Origin: Cloacibacterium normanense
GTDB lineage: Bacteria > Bacteroidota > Bacteroidia > Flavobacteriales > Weeksellaceae
Assembly: GCF_003860565.1 (NCBI RefSeq)
Contig: NZ_CP034157.1
Span: 1,054,001-1,118,000, forward strand
DNA: 64,000 nt
Direction: 5' to 3'
Shown here: one piece after another, positions 36,085 through 44,028 of the stretch
Numbering within the stretch: position 1 is the first letter of the stretch
How the letters are laid out: each line of letters starts with the position of its first letter
Position numbers and translations under genes: made by a program
Notes under the pieces: generated by a model
Database searches by the model: none
What the model saw: the letters and a program-made list of their open reading frames with translations, nothing else
Told to the model about the DNA's origin: nothing

Positions 36085-36443
36085 TGAAGGAACTAATTAA
36101 AGATATTCAGAAAAAATCTCCGAGTTGGCGTTTCGTGCAGAAATACCTTCTCAATAAATATTTTATTACCATTTTTCTTTTTTTGGTATGGATGATTTTT
36201 TTTGATTCCACATCTTGGTTAGTCATCAAAGATTTAAACAAAGAAATAGACAAATACGAAGAACAACTCTCGTATTACAAGTCAGAATATCATAAAAATG
36301 ATGCTTTCTACAAAAAGCTCATGAATAACAAAGCAGAAAAAGAAAAGTTTGCGCGAGAAAATTATTTTATGAAAAAGAAAAATGAAGAAATTTTCATTCT
36401 CGTGGTAGACAGTTCTGCCATTAAGCAAAAAGAAGAAGAATAA
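36084..36443 (+). CDS. septum formation initiator family protein (DivIC/FtsB-like)
   Basis: 119 residues: a basic cytoplasmic N-terminus, one membrane helix (~27-45, 'YFITIFLFLVWMIFFDSTSWL'), then a periplasmic coiled coil ('DLNKEIDKYEEQLSYYKSEYHKNDAFYKKL') and the short 'KEKFARENYFMKKKNEEIFIL' motif of the DivIC/FtsB family. It bridges divisome components (FtsL/FtsQ partners). Translationally coupled to udk. Confidence 0.87.
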   Translation: MKELIKDIQKKSPSWRFVQKYLLNKYFITIFLFLVWMIFFDSTSWLVIKDLNKEIDKYEEQLSYYKSEYHKNDAFYKKLMNNKAEKEKFARENYFMKKKNEEIFILVVDSSAIKQKEEE

Positions 36444-36506
36444 ATAAATTATCTTGAATTTCGAATGTCGAAAAACATTTGAACACAAAACAAAAAACCA
36501 TACATT

Positions 36507-37664
36507 ATGTTTGATCAAGTTACACTTCAGGATTGGGAAAATCTGGTCAAAAAACAATTGAAAACAGAAGATATTTATGCTGTTCTTACCAAAGAAAACT
36601 TGGAAGGTATTTCTGTAAAACCTTATTATGCCGACACTGATTTTGTCTTAAAAAACCTGCCAAAAGTAGAAGAATCTACGCATTTGATTGCTAAATATCA
36701 AGATAATTTAGAAGAACATGCTTATGCGTTTTTACTAGAGCATAATGTAGAACATTTGACCGAAAAAACGCTTTTCGTTGCCAATAAAGATTTGGCAGGA
36801 CACATTTCTCTTGCAGATGATAATCAATATATTTCTTTGATAGATGTTTTTGAAAATCAAGAAATCAACACAAAATTAGCGGAGGAATTATTGTCTAAAA
36901 ATTTTAAAAGAAATATTGCCGTAGATACCACTTTATACCAAAATGCTGGAGCTTCTATAACGCAACAATTGGCTTTAGCATTAGCAAAAGCAAAAGATTT
37001 GGCAGAAGTTTTCGGAGCTGAAATTTTAGAAAAATTGGTTTTCAAATTTGCAGTAGGCGGAAATTATTTCTTTGAAATTGCAAAAATCAGAGCATTTAAA
37101 ATCCTTTTCAATCAACTTTCTAAAGAATTCGGACTAGACAGCATTCCTTACATTTTCACAGAAACTTCTCTTAGAAATAAAGCTAAAAACGACGAAGAAA
37201 ATAACCTGATTCGTTCTACGCTAGAACTTTCCGCAGCCATGATTGCTGGTTCTGATGCGGTTTATAGCAATGATTTTAAGGTACAAAACTCTAATTCACT
37301 TTCAGAAGAAATTTCGTTTAAACAACAAATTGTTTTAGCATACGAAAGCATTATTAATGTTTTTGACGATGCTGCCAACGGAAGTTATTATATTGAAGAA
37401 ATCACCCATCAATTCGCAGAAAACGCATGGAAATTATTCTTAGAAATCGAAAATTCTGGTGGTTTTGTAGAAAATTTAAAATCTGGAAAAATTGCTGAAA
37501 TGATCTATCAACAGGCAATTGCAGAACAAAATTGGGTAGAAGAAGGTAAAATAAAACTCATTGGTGTAAATCTTTATCCAAAACTAGAAAAAACTAAATC
37601 TGTAGAACAACTTTATAATGCTCAGGAAATAAAACCAGTAAGATGGGCTGAAATGTTTGAGTAA
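36507..37664 (+). CDS. methylmalonyl-CoA mutase small (beta) subunit
   Basis: 385 residues resembling the small subunit of methylmalonyl-CoA mutase: 'DWENLVKKQLK', a TIM-barrel-like half with 'VDTTLYQNAGASITQQLALALAKAKDLAEV', 'FKFAVGGNYFFEIAKIRAFKILFNQL', 'NLIRSTLELSAAMIAGSDAVYSNDF' and 'GSYYIEEITHQFAENAWKLFLEIE'. The C-terminal B12-binding domain is lacking or degenerate, as usual for the non-catalytic subunit. The catalytic large subunit normally follows but is not in this window. The stop codon lies 2 nt before the left repeat of the GxxExxY unit. Confidence 0.85.
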   Translation: MFDQVTLQDWENLVKKQLKTEDIYAVLTKENLEGISVKPYYADTDFVLKNLPKVEESTHLIAKYQDNLEEHAYAFLLEHNVEHLTEKTLFVANKDLAGHISLADDNQYISLIDVFENQEINTKLAEELLSKNFKRNIAVDTTLYQNAGASITQQLALALAKAKDLAEVFGAEILEKLVFKFAVGGNYFFEIAKIRAFKILFNQLSKEFGLDSIPYIFTETSLRNKAKNDEENNLIRSTLELSAAMIAGSDAVYSNDFKVQNSNSLSEEISFKQQIVLAYESIINVFDDAANGSYYIEEITHQFAENAWKLFLEIENSGGFVENLKSGKIAEMIYQQAIAEQNWVEEGKIKLIGVNLYPKLEKTKSVEQLYNAQEIKPVRWAEMFE

Positions 37665-37665
37665 A

Positions 37666-37686
37666 ATTTCCCACAGATTTCACAGA
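37666..37686 (+). repeat. left terminal inverted repeat of the GxxExxY unit
   Basis: 21 bp, beginning ATTTCCCACAGATTTCACAG, repeated perfectly in inverse orientation at 38076-38096. It starts just past the mutase stop codon. Confidence 0.85.
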
Positions 37687-37689
37687 ATT

Positions 37690-38073
37690 ATGAACGAAAA
37701 TGAAATTAGTTTTTATATAAGAAAATCTATTTTTGAAATTTACAATGAACTTGGACCAGGTTTATTGGAAAAAGTTTATGAAAAAACTTTAGCATATGAT
37801 TTAAAAAGTAAAGGTTTAGAAGTAAAAACACAAGTTCCAATTCCTATAAAATTTAAAGAATTAACTCTAGATTCAAGTTTTATTGCTGACATAATTGTTG
37901 AAGATAAGGTAATTATTGAAATAAAATCTATTGAAGAAATCTCAAATGTTCATCATAAACAACTCTTAACTTATCTAAAACTAACAAATTTAAAATTAGG
38001 AATTCTAGTCAATTTTAATACAGATTATATTGATAAGAATATTTACAGAAAAATAAACGGATATATTAAATAA
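37690..38073 (+). CDS. GxxExxY family protein
   Basis: 127 residues from the ATG at 37690; an upstream TTG at 37657 would lie within the mutase gene and read through the repeat. The name-giving motif GLLEKVY is at ~24-30. A PD-(D/E)xK nuclease-like pattern follows: Asp67 in 'FIADIIVED' and Glu77-x-Lys79 in 'VIIEIKS'. Metal-dependent nuclease activity is therefore plausible but unproven. It is framed by perfect 21-bp inverted repeats and interrupts a conserved gene string, so it appears to be an inserted cassette. Confidence 0.85.
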   Translation: MNENEISFYIRKSIFEIYNELGPGLLEKVYEKTLAYDLKSKGLEVKTQVPIPIKFKELTLDSSFIADIIVEDKVIIEIKSIEEISNVHHKQLLTYLKLTNLKLGILVNFNTDYIDKNIYRKINGYIK

Positions 38074-38075
38074 AA

Positions 38076-38096
38076 TCTGTGAAATCTGTGGGAAAT
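38076..38096 (-). repeat. right terminal inverted repeat of the GxxExxY unit
   Basis: Exact reverse complement of 37666-37686. It contains both possible GTG starts (38079 and 38088) of the following methyltransferase gene. Confidence 0.85.
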
Positions 38097-39227
38097 AAAA
38101 TACAATACTTTATTGATGCAAATCTACACGCGGATTTGCATTCTTTGTTATTGAAAAAATCTCCATTTCCAGAGGTTTCTATGCAAGAATTGGTTCAGCA
38201 GATTAAAGGTAGAAAAGTAGCTGAAAAAAAGTTCCCTTTTTTGAATCAAGAAAACATTATTTTTCCGCCCAATCTTAATCTAGAACAGGCTTCATCACAA
38301 GACACCGCAGACTTCAAAAAACAGTTTTTTAAAGGAAAAAAATTCATTGATTTAACTTGTGGTTTCGGAATTGATGCCTATTTTCTCTCCCAAAATTTTG
38401 AAGAAATTACTTTAATAGAGCAGAATACAGAGCTTTTAGATATTGTAAAACACAATTGGGAAGTTCTGGACAGAAAGGCGAATTTCATCAACCAAAAATT
38501 AGAAGATTTTCTCAAAAATAATAAAGAACATTTTGATTTAATTTATCTAGATCCTGCAAGAAGAGATAATCATAACAGAAAAGTATTTCTTTTGGAGGAT
38601 TTGTCGCCTAATATTATTGAAATTCAAGAGCAATTAAGTGACATTTCACCTGAAATTTTAATAAAACTTTCACCGCTGATTGATATTCAGCATTTGGTTT
38701 ATTCGCTCAAAAATATTTATAAAATATGGATTATTGCTGTTAAAAATGAAGTAAAAGAAGTTTTGGTTTATCTCAAGAAAACAGAAAATCAACCAGAAAT
38801 TTCTTGCATCAATTTACAATCTTCGGAACCTGAATTTCACTTTAATTTAGATGATAAAAAACATTGTCAATCAGAATTTTCAGCTCCTAAAAAATACATT
38901 TACATTCCGAATAATTCGGTTTTGAAATCTGGAGCATTCAATTTAGTTTCAGAGAAATTTGGTTTGAGAAAATTACATCAGAACACGCACATTTATACTT
39001 CCGAAGAAAAAATAGAACATTTCCCAGGAAGAATTTTTGAAACCGAAGAAATCAATTCAAAAGCGATTAAAAAGGGTGAACAATTTAATATCATCACCAA
39101 AAATTTTCCCTTAAAACCTGAAGAAATCAAGAAAAAACACAAAATAAAAGACGGCGGAAACCATTATCTTATCGCGGTGAAATCTCTTTCTGGAAATCAT
39201 TTCCTAGTAGGAAAACTTCTTGATTAA
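38079..39227 (+). CDS. class I SAM-dependent methyltransferase, THUMP-like domain
   Basis: 382 residues from a GTG at 38079 (a GTG at 38088 is equally possible); both lie inside the repeat at the end of the GxxExxY unit. N-terminal 'SPFPEVSMQELVQQIKGRKVAEKKFPFL', SAM motif 'FIDLTCGFGIDAYFLSQNF' (~88-106), then 'LIYLDPARRDNHNRKVFLLEDLSPN', a DPARR variant of the catalytic motif, and a C-terminal THUMP-like domain ending 'GGNHYLIAVKSLSGNHFLVGKLL'. An RNA methyltransferase role is likely by family; the target is unknown. The native start may have been replaced by the insertion. Confidence 0.82.
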   Translation: MKSVGNKIQYFIDANLHADLHSLLLKKSPFPEVSMQELVQQIKGRKVAEKKFPFLNQENIIFPPNLNLEQASSQDTADFKKQFFKGKKFIDLTCGFGIDAYFLSQNFEEITLIEQNTELLDIVKHNWEVLDRKANFINQKLEDFLKNNKEHFDLIYLDPARRDNHNRKVFLLEDLSPNIIEIQEQLSDISPEILIKLSPLIDIQHLVYSLKNIYKIWIIAVKNEVKEVLVYLKKTENQPEISCINLQSSEPEFHFNLDDKKHCQSEFSAPKKYIYIPNNSVLKSGAFNLVSEKFGLRKLHQNTHIYTSEEKIEHFPGRIFETEEINSKAIKKGEQFNIITKNFPLKPEEIKKKHKIKDGGNHYLIAVKSLSGNHFLVGKLLD

Positions 39228-39245
39228 GAAAATTTTAAGTTTTTT

Positions 39246-39275
39246 TTGTGGTAAACTCAATATTTCTTACTTTTG
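39246..39275 (+). promoter_or_regulatory. flavobacterial consensus promoter for the small lipoprotein
   Basis: TTG (39246-39248), a 19-nt spacer and TACTTTTG (39268-39275), an exact match to the consensus, 29 nt upstream of the ATG at 39305. Confidence 0.6.
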
Positions 39276-39304
39276 GAAAAATTTATAAACGTAATAATTT
39301 AGAT

Positions 39305-39523
39305 ATGAAAAAATTGGTATTTGCTGTAGCTGCAGCGTCTTTTTTAGTTTCTTGTGGTTTACCTGAAGGAGGAAACAAGGGAGTTTTGAAAAAAACTGAA
39401 GATGTAGTAAGATATGACGATGAAAATGCTGAAGCGCCTACTTACAAAGAAAAAACGGACTCTGCTACTGTAAAACAACCAGCTGCTGCAGAAGTTAAAG
39501 TAGATAGCACTGCAAAAAAATAA
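39305..39523 (+). CDS. small lipoprotein of unknown function
   Basis: 72 residues from the ATG at 39305; the frame is open to 39248, but that start would lie in the promoter. MKKLVFAVAAASFLVSC is a lipoprotein signal with lipobox Cys17. The mature part is short, acidic and Lys/Ala-rich without predicted fold, and begins GLPEGG. Exported and probably membrane-anchored. Followed by its own terminator. Confidence 0.7.
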   Translation: MKKLVFAVAAASFLVSCGLPEGGNKGVLKKTEDVVRYDDENAEAPTYKEKTDSATVKQPAAAEVKVDSTAKK

Positions 39524-39544
39524 GATATTTTCTCATACAAAATA

Positions 39545-39573
39545 CATGTCTTGCGATTGCGAGACATTTTTTA
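39545..39573 (+). terminator. intrinsic terminator after the lipoprotein gene
   Basis: Stem TGTCTTGC/GCGAGACA (39547-39554 with 39559-39566, one G-U pair), GATT loop, then TTTTTT. Confidence 0.75.
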
Positions 39574-39595
39574 TATTTACTAAAATTTTAAAACA

Positions 39596-40978
39596 ATGTC
39601 GGACACACAAAGTTATATCCAACAAAACAAGCAACGTTTTCTAGACGAATTGATAGAATTATTGAAGATTGCTTCTATTTCTGCAGACCCAGCTTACAAT
39701 CAAGATGTGCTCAATTGTGCTGATGCTGTGGCAAAACACCTTGCCAATGCAGGAGCAGATCAAGTAGAAATCTGCGAAACCAAAGGTTATCCTGTAGTTT
39801 ATGGTGAAAAAATCATCAATCCAGAATTACCAACCGTTTTGGTTTACGGTCACTATGATGTTCAACCTGCAGATCCATTAGAATTGTGGGAAAGCGGACC
39901 ATTTGAACCCGTGGTTAAAAAGACAGAACTTCATCCAGAAGGTGCGATTTTTGCAAGAGGAAGTGCGGATGATAAAGGCCAATTCTTTATGCACGTAAAA
40001 GCTTTTGAAGCCATGATGAAAACCAATTCTTTACCTTGTAATATTAAATTCATTATTGAAGGAGAAGAAGAAGTAGGTTCTGTAAGTTTAGCTGGATTTT
40101 TAGAAGAAAATAAAGAAAAACTTTCTTGTGATGTCATTTTAATTTCAGACACGCATATTTATTCTAACGAACAACCAACTGTGACTACTGGTCTTAGAGG
40201 TTTAAGTTATATGGAAGTAGAAGTAGAAGGTCCGAACAGAGATTTACACTCAGGATTATATGGTGGCGCTGTTCCTAATCCAATTAATGTTTTAGCAGAA
40301 ATGATTGCTAAACTTCATGATGAAGAAGGAAGAATTACCATCGATGGTTTTTATGATAATGTAGAAATCGTTTCTGCGGAAGACAGAGCAGAAATGAATA
40401 AATTAAAAGACAACCCAGAAGAATTCAAAAAATCAATTGGATTAAGTGGAGTAGAAGGCGAAACAGGTTATACTACCTTAGAAAGAACTTCTATCAGACC
40501 AACTCTTGATGTAAACGGAATTTGGGGAGGTTATACAGGTGAAGGCGCTAAAACCGTCATTCCGAGCAAAGCATTTGCTAAAATTTCTATGAGATTGGTT
40601 CCTTATCAAACAGACGAAGAAATTACTGAAAAATTCACGAAATATTTTGAAAAAATAGCTCCAGCTTCTGTGAAGGTAAAAGTTACACCTCATCACGGTG
40701 GAATGCCTTATGTTTTACAAAGCAACACTAAAGAATTCCAAGCGGCTAAAAAAGCGATGGAAAAAGCCTTTGGTAAAGAAGTACTACCATATAGAAGTGG
40801 CGGAAGTATTCCTATTACTTCTCTTTTTGAGAAAATTTTGGGAGCAAAATCAGTTTTAATGGGCTTCGGTTTAGATTCTGATGCGATTCACTCGCCAAAC
40901 GAACACTACGGATTGTATAATTTCTACAAAGGAATAGAAAGTATTCCATATTTCTTTGAATTTTATACTCAACAATAA
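39596..40978 (+). CDS. M20 family dipeptidase
   Basis: 460 residues, a zinc-dependent cytosolic dipeptidase of the CNDP/PepV-like M20 branch. Zinc and catalytic residues lie in LVYGHYDVQPADP (His86, Asp88), GSADDKGQ (~121-128) and GEEEVGS (~156-162), with a late zinc-binding His in 'DSDAIHSPNEHYG'. The lid/dimerisation domain ('DLHSGLYGGAVPNPINVLAEMI') is intact. Monocistronic, with terminators on both sides. Confidence 0.92.
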   Translation: MSDTQSYIQQNKQRFLDELIELLKIASISADPAYNQDVLNCADAVAKHLANAGADQVEICETKGYPVVYGEKIINPELPTVLVYGHYDVQPADPLELWESGPFEPVVKKTELHPEGAIFARGSADDKGQFFMHVKAFEAMMKTNSLPCNIKFIIEGEEEVGSVSLAGFLEENKEKLSCDVILISDTHIYSNEQPTVTTGLRGLSYMEVEVEGPNRDLHSGLYGGAVPNPINVLAEMIAKLHDEEGRITIDGFYDNVEIVSAEDRAEMNKLKDNPEEFKKSIGLSGVEGETGYTTLERTSIRPTLDVNGIWGGYTGEGAKTVIPSKAFAKISMRLVPYQTDEEITEKFTKYFEKIAPASVKVKVTPHHGGMPYVLQSNTKEFQAAKKAMEKAFGKEVLPYRSGGSIPITSLFEKILGAKSVLMGFGLDSDAIHSPNEHYGLYNFYKGIESIPYFFEFYTQQ

Positions 40979-40988
40979 ATTTTAAGTT

Positions 40989-41019
40989 AATCCTCAGTCG
41001 AAAAGATTGAGGATTTTTT
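40989..41019 (+). terminator. intrinsic terminator after the dipeptidase
   Basis: AATCCTCA/TGAGGATT stem (40989-40996 with 41008-41015) followed by TTTTT. The rest of the 365-bp spacer to etfB holds the etf promoter and operator. Confidence 0.75.
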
Positions 41020-41137
41020 ATTTCTGGTTAAAATTTGAGAATTAACTCCACATTTTTGGGAAATAAAAAACCATTAATTTGTGGTAATTTTTAATGATTT
41101 CAAAAATTATTTCCGAAATAAAATCTCAAAATTTCCT

Positions 41138-41164
41138 TTGTTTCAGGCAATTATCGTATATTTA
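41138..41164 (+). promoter_or_regulatory. promoter of etfBA
   Basis: TTG (41138-41140), a 16-nt spacer and TATATTTA (41157-41164), near-consensus. The palindrome at 41191 lies about 27 nt downstream, a position suited to repression. Confidence 0.4.
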
Positions 41165-41190
41165 TGCAATGAATATAAATAATTTTAGAG

Positions 41191-41208
41191 TATTATGCAT
41201 GCATAATA
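41191..41208. promoter_or_regulatory. MarR-type operator upstream of etfBA
   Basis: TATTATGCATGCATAATA, a perfect 18-bp palindrome. It shares TANTATGCRTGCATANTA with the operator of the marR-fad operon at 31885-31904. It lies 136 nt before the etfB ATG. Confidence 0.7.
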
Positions 41209-41343
41209 TTTTTTTATTTAAATTAGCAAACATTCAAATAAGAAAAATTGAACCTTATGAAATCGCCGTGATTAGCAAACAACAATACTAATGATAAATG
41301 AGCGATTGCATATGACCTTTAAAAAAACAATAAAAATCTACAT

Positions 41344-42089
41344 ATGAAAATATTAGTTTGTATTAGTAGTGTTCCAGATACTACTTCTAAAATTAACTTT
41401 ACTGCAGATAAATCTGCTTTTGACAAAAACGGAATTCAGTGGGTAATTAATCCTTACGACGAATTTGCTCTTACAAAAGCTGTAAAATTACAAGAATCTC
41501 AAGGCGCTACTGTAACCATCGCTACTGTAGGTGACGCAGCTACTGAAGCTGTAATGAGAAAAGCTCTTGCTATTGGTGCAAATGACGCAATAAGAGTAAA
41601 CGCTGAACCACAAGACAGTATTACCGTAGCTAAAGAATTGGCTAAAATTGCAGAAGAAGGTGGTTATGACTTGGTACTTTGCGGTAAAGAATCTATTGAT
41701 TATAATGGTGCTGCTGTTCCAGCAATGATTGCTCAATTACTTAATAGATCTTTCGTAAACGCTTGCGTAGGTTTAGAAGTAAACGGTGCAGAAGCTACTG
41801 CTGTAAGAGAAATTGAAGGGGAAAAGAAACATTAACTGTAAAAATTCCTGCTGTAATCGCTGGTCAAAAAGGTATGGTAGAAGAAAAAGATCTTATCATT
41901 CCTAACATGAGAGGAATTATGTCTGCTAGAACTAAACCTTTAACCGTAAAAGAACCAACTGAAACAGATGTTAAAGTAAGTGCAGTATCTTTTGATGCTG
42001 TTCCAGCTAGAGCTCAAGTAAAACTAGTTTCTGCGGATAATCTAGACGAATTGGTAAGATTACTTCACGAAGAAGCAAAAGTTATTTAA
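41344..42089 (+). pseudogene. etfB: electron transfer flavoprotein beta subunit, with one frameshift
   Basis: Two frames make one protein: 41344-41835 (163 residues, 'MKILVCISSVPDTTSKI', 'WVINPYDEFAL', 'LVLCGKESIDYNGAAVPAMIAQLL') and the rest to 42089 ('LTVKIPAVIAGQKGMVEEKDLIIPNMRGIMSARTKPL'). Adding one base to GGGG at 41818-41821 restores VREIEGGKETLTVK and a total of 248 residues, the normal EtfB length. EtfB with EtfA takes electrons from acyl-CoA dehydrogenases. Because etfA and the fad genes are intact, a missed base in the G run is the likelier explanation than true inactivation. Confidence 0.85.
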
Positions 42090-42102
42090 CAAATTATTAA
42101 TC

Positions 42103-42166
42103 CATTTGAAATTTGAAATTTGAAATTCAAAAAATCTCAAATCTTAAATCTCAAATCTCAAATCTT
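42103..42166 (+). repeat. 7-bp tandem repeats between etfB and etfA
   Basis: Three ATTTGAA units (from ~42103) followed by five AAATCTC/AAATCTT units (42132-42166), filling nearly all of the intergenic spacer. Confidence 0.8.
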
Positions 42167-42174
42167 TTTAAATT

Positions 42175-43122
42175 ATGTCAATTTTTGTATATACCGAAAA
42201 TATTTCAGGAGCATATAAAAAAGCGGCTCTAGAAGCTGTTTCTTACGCAAAAACAGTTGCAGATATGTCTGGAACTGATGTAGTAGCGGTAAGCATTAAT
42301 CCTACAGATGCTGCAGATGTTCTTTACAAATACGGAGCTTCTAAAGTGGTTACTCTAAAAAGTGACGCACTTAAAAGTTTCAACCCAAAAGCTTATGCAG
42401 AAGCTCTCGCTACTGTAGTAGATGGAGTAGTAGTTTTCCCGCATTCTACAGATGCTAGTTCTGTAGCTCCTATGCTTGCTGTGATTAAAAACGCTTCATT
42501 ATTAACCAATGTAGTTTCTGCTCCTGTTGCTGTTTCTCCATTCGAAGCGAAGAGAAAGTCTTTCTCTGGTAAAGCTTTTATGGATGCTAAAGCTCATGGC
42601 GAAAATGTAGTGGTTACTGTTTCTCAAAATTCTTTCGGAGTAAAAGAAAATCCAGTAGCTGGTTCTGAAGAAGTAAAAGAAGTTTCTGTTTCTGCAGAAG
42701 GTCTTACAGTAGTTAATCAAGAAAAATCTTCAGGAAAATTAGACCTTAAAGAAGCAGAAGTGGTAGTTTCTGCAGGTAGAGGAATGAAAGGCCCTGAAAA
42801 CTGGGGAATGATCGAAGAATTAGCTAATGTTTTAGGTGCCGCTACCGCTTGTTCTAAACCAGTTTCTGATATCGGTTGGAGATCTCACTCAGAACACGTA
42901 GGACAAACCGGTAAAGCCATCGCTCCTAATTTATACATAGCAGTAGGTATTTCTGGTGCTATTCAGCATTTGGCTGGTGTAAACTCTTCTAAAACTATCG
43001 TAGTGATTAATAATGATGCAGAAGCACCATTCTTTAAATCTGCTGATTATGGAGTAGTAGGAGATGCTTTCCAAATTATTCCTGCGCTTACAGAAAAAAT
43101 TAAAGCATTAAAAGGACACTAA
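42175..43122 (+). CDS. etfA: electron transfer flavoprotein alpha subunit
   Basis: 315 residues. The N-terminal domain resembles EtfB. The C-terminal FAD domain shows SAGRGMKGPENW, 'KPVSDIGWRSHSEHVGQTGKAIAPNLYIAVGISGAIQHLAG' and 'INNDAEAPFFKSADYGVVGD', the standard EtfA FAD-binding signature. With EtfB it forms the soluble carrier between acyl-CoA dehydrogenases and the quinone pool. Second gene of etfBA; followed by a strong terminator. Confidence 0.95.
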   Translation: MSIFVYTENISGAYKKAALEAVSYAKTVADMSGTDVVAVSINPTDAADVLYKYGASKVVTLKSDALKSFNPKAYAEALATVVDGVVVFPHSTDASSVAPMLAVIKNASLLTNVVSAPVAVSPFEAKRKSFSGKAFMDAKAHGENVVVTVSQNSFGVKENPVAGSEEVKEVSVSAEGLTVVNQEKSSGKLDLKEAEVVVSAGRGMKGPENWGMIEELANVLGAATACSKPVSDIGWRSHSEHVGQTGKAIAPNLYIAVGISGAIQHLAGVNSSKTIVVINNDAEAPFFKSADYGVVGDAFQIIPALTEKIKALKGH

Positions 43123-43146
43123 AATATCATCCTTTTTAAAAATATC

Positions 43147-43176
43147 AATCCGAGATTTTTATCTCGGATTTTTTTG
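43147..43176 (+). terminator. etfBA terminator
   Basis: Perfect 10-bp stem AATCCGAGAT/ATCTCGGATT (43147-43156, 43161-43170), TTTT loop, then a T run. Confidence 0.85.
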
Positions 43177-43336
43177 TCGTTGCAGAAGCCAAAATTTTTT
43201 ATTTCTTTTGAAGAATAAATGAATTTCTCATTATATAAAAAGTAAAACCAATTTTATCATCAAAACTTGTGAAATAAATCATCTGAAGGCAGTGATAAAA
43301 TTTTAAATATCAAATGTTAAATTTTAAAAATTAAAG

Positions 43337-43344
43337 TATATTTG
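43337..43344 (+). promoter_or_regulatory. -7 box (TATATTTG) for the bifunctional nuclease gene
   Basis: An exact TAnnTTTG only 5 nt before the ATG at 43350, with TTA 17 nt upstream as a weak -33. A transcript from here would be nearly or fully leaderless. Confidence 0.45.
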
Positions 43345-43349
43345 TATTC

Positions 43350-43949
43350 ATGGATTATAAACAACTAATCATACGCGGAATATCTTATAGCCAAACTCAA
43401 TCTGGAGCTTACGCACTGCTTCTGGAACATGAAGAAACTGGCGTAAAACTACCTGTAGTAATTGGTAATTTTGAGGCTCAATCTATTTCTTTAGGTTTAG
43501 AAAAAGACTTGCGACCACCTCGTCCACTCACGCATGATTTATTTACCAAATTTGTAAATTCTACGCATTACACCCTAGAATCGGTAATTATTTATCAAAT
43601 TATTGACGGCGTTTTCTTCTCTAATCTCAATTTTAAAAATACAGAAAACGGAGAAGAACTTATTTTAGATGCCAGAACTTCTGATGCTGTAGCAATGGCA
43701 GTACGTTTTGATGCTCCAATCTATACGACAGAACAAGTATTGAACGAAGCTGGAATTCTTCTAGAAATTGACAATAACAATGAATTACCAGAACCTGAAA
43801 CTGCTTCAGAAAGTGAAACTTCTGACCTCAGAAAACTCAGCACAGAAGAATTACAAATTTTATTAGACGATGCTGTGAGAGAAGAAGATTATGATACCGC
43901 CATGGAAATCCAAGAAGAACTCAAAAGACGAAATAAAAAAATTGACTAG
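43350..43949 (+). CDS. bifunctional nuclease family protein (DUF151) with UVR motif
   Basis: 199 residues. The N-terminal ~135 form a bifunctional-nuclease (DUF151) domain ('YALLLEHEETGVKLPVVIGNFEAQSISLGLE', 'DARTSDAVAMAVRFDAPIY'). After an acidic linker the C-terminus has a UVR-type helical hairpin ('LSTEELQILLDDAVREEDYDTAMEIQEELKRR'), as in UvrB/UvrC. DNase/RNase activity is reported for distant family members; the role here is unproven. The promoter box lies just upstream. Confidence 0.87.
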   Translation: MDYKQLIIRGISYSQTQSGAYALLLEHEETGVKLPVVIGNFEAQSISLGLEKDLRPPRPLTHDLFTKFVNSTHYTLESVIIYQIIDGVFFSNLNFKNTENGEELILDARTSDAVAMAVRFDAPIYTTEQVLNEAGILLEIDNNNELPEPETASESETSDLRKLSTEELQILLDDAVREEDYDTAMEIQEELKRRNKKID

Positions 43950-44028
43950 TGCTAAAAATTAAAATTAAATAATAAACTCTGAAAACACTCAACGGTCTAA
44001 AATACCGTAAAAGAAAAAATTACTACTT

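Noticed and set aside
42132-42166. Repeat array as CRISPR or iteron
   Set aside because: Units are 7 bp and directly abutting, with no spacers and no replication gene nearby; simple tandem repeat.
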